Below, one piece after another: positions 5,223-5,999 of a stretch of 5,999 nucleotides of DNA. A program made the translations under genes and the position numbers. A model generated the notes under the pieces. It saw nothing but the letters and a program-made list of their open reading frames with translations, was not told the origin of the DNA and made no database searches. Numbering within the stretch: position 1 is the first letter of the stretch; every line of letters starts with the position of its first letter. The stretch is from Candidatus Bathyarchaeota archaeon. Lineage in GTDB: Archaea; Thermoproteota; Bathyarchaeia; Bathyarchaeales; Bathyarchaeaceae. The stretch covers positions 248,909-254,907 of the forward strand of contig CP070826.1 of assembly GCA_020344435.1 (NCBI GenBank), in the 5' to 3' direction.

Positions 5223-5480
5223 CTAGACGTCCCTTGTGAGGCGGAGGCATATATCGCAAGCCTCTATAACGTGAAGTCCCTTCTCTGTTGTCTTCCAAAG
5301 ATCAGCTTCCTCATTCATAAACCCTGCTTTCTTCAAAGCGCCCAGATATTCCTCAAGCTGGGAATAGCTCAAACGCGCCTTGTACATGATTTGGGTTTTC
5401 TTCTTGCCACTGGCTTTGGCGGTCTTTAAAATCTCCATAATTATGTCATGTCTCGCTCTTCTCCGAGGTCGCGCAGTCAT
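5223..5480 (-). CDS. Short winged-helix transcriptional regulator, ArnR1/Sso10a-like
   Basis: The 85-residue protein starts with a basic tail (TARPRRRARHD) and is then a single winged helix: helix 1 DIIMEILKTAK (12-22), helix-turn-helix KKTQIMYKARLSYSQLEEYL (27-46) with the second helix as recognition helix, helix LGALKKAGF (46-54), a short wing (EEADLWKT) and TTEKGLHVIEA (64-74). The IMYKA-LSYSQLEEYL pattern followed by TTEKG is characteristic of archaeal one-domain regulators of the ArnR1-like (HTH_45) and Sso10a group. Many Sso10a-like members dimerise through a long C-terminal coiled coil; here the C-terminus is short (about 15 residues after TTEKG), so the dimer mode is unclear. AGGTGG (plus-strand 5485-5490) lies 4 bases before the ATG. 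It follows thiI on the same strand after 51 bases but has its own TATA-like element. Target genes are unknown. Confidence 0.85.
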   Translation of the reverse strand: MTARPRRRARHDIIMEILKTAKASGKKKTQIMYKARLSYSQLEEYLGALKKAGFMNEEADLWKTTEKGLHVIEACDICLRLTRDV

Positions 5481-5512
5481 CTAACCACCTATCAAGTATA
5501 ATTATTTCGCAC

Positions 5513-5522
5513 AAATATATTC
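5513..5522 (-). promoter_or_regulatory. TATA-like element for the winged-helix gene
   Basis: On the minus strand the AT-rich gap between thiI and the regulator reads GAATATATTTG, centred about 37 bases before the ATG. It predicts a very short leader beginning near the AGGTGG site, so the regulator can probably be transcribed independently of thiI. Confidence 0.45.
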
Positions 5523-5531
5523 AATGAATAG

Positions 5532-5999
5532 TCATCGAGATCTTTTCTGTAAGTCCACGATGGTGAGGCTGCCTACAGACCGATCCACCATCGTCTTAAG
5601 ATCCAAATTGTCCTCCGCCTCCATGACTTCTTTGAGTTTTGCTTTTGTTGCGGGTTTGTAAGGAACCGCTTCACATCCTCCAACGTCTTTAGCTGAAGCC
5701 TCGTATGTTCCTATTCTCCTTGCTAGCATTTCAATCTCAGCCTTGTCAAAACCTAAGAGAGGCCTATGAACTGGATATGTCTCGGCAGCGTCGTCTAAGA
5801 CCCTTAGATTTCGGAGGGTCTGACTGGCTTGTTCTCCGATAGCTTCTCCAGTAACGAGTCCCTCAGCCTCAACTCTGTCAGATACTCTTTCGGCTACTCT
5901 GTACATCAGGCGTTTACATAGGATGCATGTCAAACGCCTCGGTGCCTTCTCAACAATTTCCTTTAGACTCTCGCCGTATTTCACGATATGCAAGCTTTG
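5532..5999 (-). CDS. thiI: tRNA 4-thiouridine synthase ThiI, C-terminal part (cut by window edge)
   Basis: The frame is open to the right edge, so only the last 155 residues are visible; the apparent TTG start at 5991-5993 is internal. The fragment belongs to the PP-loop ATPase domain. Counting from the first complete codon (5997-5999), it shows LTCILCKRLMYRVAE (23-37), VTGEAIGEQASQTLRNL (49-65), PVHRPLLGFDKAEIE (76-90), ARRIGTYEAS (93-102) and GGCEAVPYKP (107-116), all typical of ThiI. ThiI adenylates uridine 8 of tRNA and transfers sulfur to make 4-thiouridine; some homologues also serve thiamine thiazole synthesis. The CILC pair (C25, C28) is the CXXC motif of archaeal ThiI proteins, and a third cysteine is C109. 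The protein ends soon after the PP-loop domain, with no rhodanese domain, as is usual in archaea. The N-terminal and THUMP domains should lie to the right of the window. Confidence 0.93.
   Translation of the reverse strand, partial: QSLHIVKYGESLKEIVEKAPRRLTCILCKRLMYRVAERVSDRVEAEGLVTGEAIGEQASQTLRNLRVLDDAAETYPVHRPLLGFDKAEIEMLARRIGTYEASAKDVGGCEAVPYKPATKAKLKEVMEAEDNLDLKTMVDRSVGSLTIVDLQKRSR

Noticed and set aside
1..5999. CRISPR array, insertion sequence or tRNA genes
   Set aside because: No regularly spaced repeats, no transposase motifs with terminal repeats, and no tRNA T-loop/acceptor pattern were found on either strand.

Overview
The window reads as archaeal chromosome, most likely from the Thermoproteota side (Bathyarchaeia-like), although lineage cannot be fixed from sequence alone. 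The marker genes are an archaeal Sm-like (LSm) protein, a Rio2-type kinase with an N-terminal winged helix, a fused phosphoglucose/phosphomannose isomerase, a SPOUT methyltransferase of the C9orf114/COG2106 type, a ThiI with a CXXC motif, and a short ArnR1/Sso10a-like winged-helix regulator. Some starts have an anti-SD match of the GGAGGTGAT type. Others have only a TATA-like element about 25 to 30 bases upstream, which suggests leaderless mRNAs.

Layout, left to right: 6-854 (-) SPOUT RNA methyltransferase; a short AT-rich divergent promoter region; 969-2117 (+) PGI/PMI; 2216-2782 (+) an unrecognised secreted or membrane-anchored protein starting at a TTG codon; 2783-3042, a gap with no convincing gene that ends in a promoter; 3043-3291 (+) LSm; 3337-4218 (-) Rio2, convergent with LSm; 4219-4966, a 750-base stretch with no intact gene; 4967-5116 (+) a 49-residue ribbon-helix-helix-like gene; 5117-5222, a convergent gap holding a stem-loop; 5223-5480 (-) winged-helix regulator; 5532-5999 (-) the C-terminal part of ThiI, cut by the window edge.

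Most intact genes are housekeeping: RNA modification (SPOUT, ThiI), RNA binding (LSm), ribosome maturation (Rio2) and sugar-phosphate metabolism (PGI/PMI). They are arranged as single genes or loose pairs, not as one operon. The less ordinary part is 4219-5222. It contains a strong two-part stem-loop, what looks like a decaying protein gene broken by several frameshifts, a very small putative DNA-binding protein and a second stem-loop. I see no complete new system, transposase or CRISPR array. The best leads are the broken gene, the two stem-loops, the tiny RHH-like gene and the unknown secreted protein.
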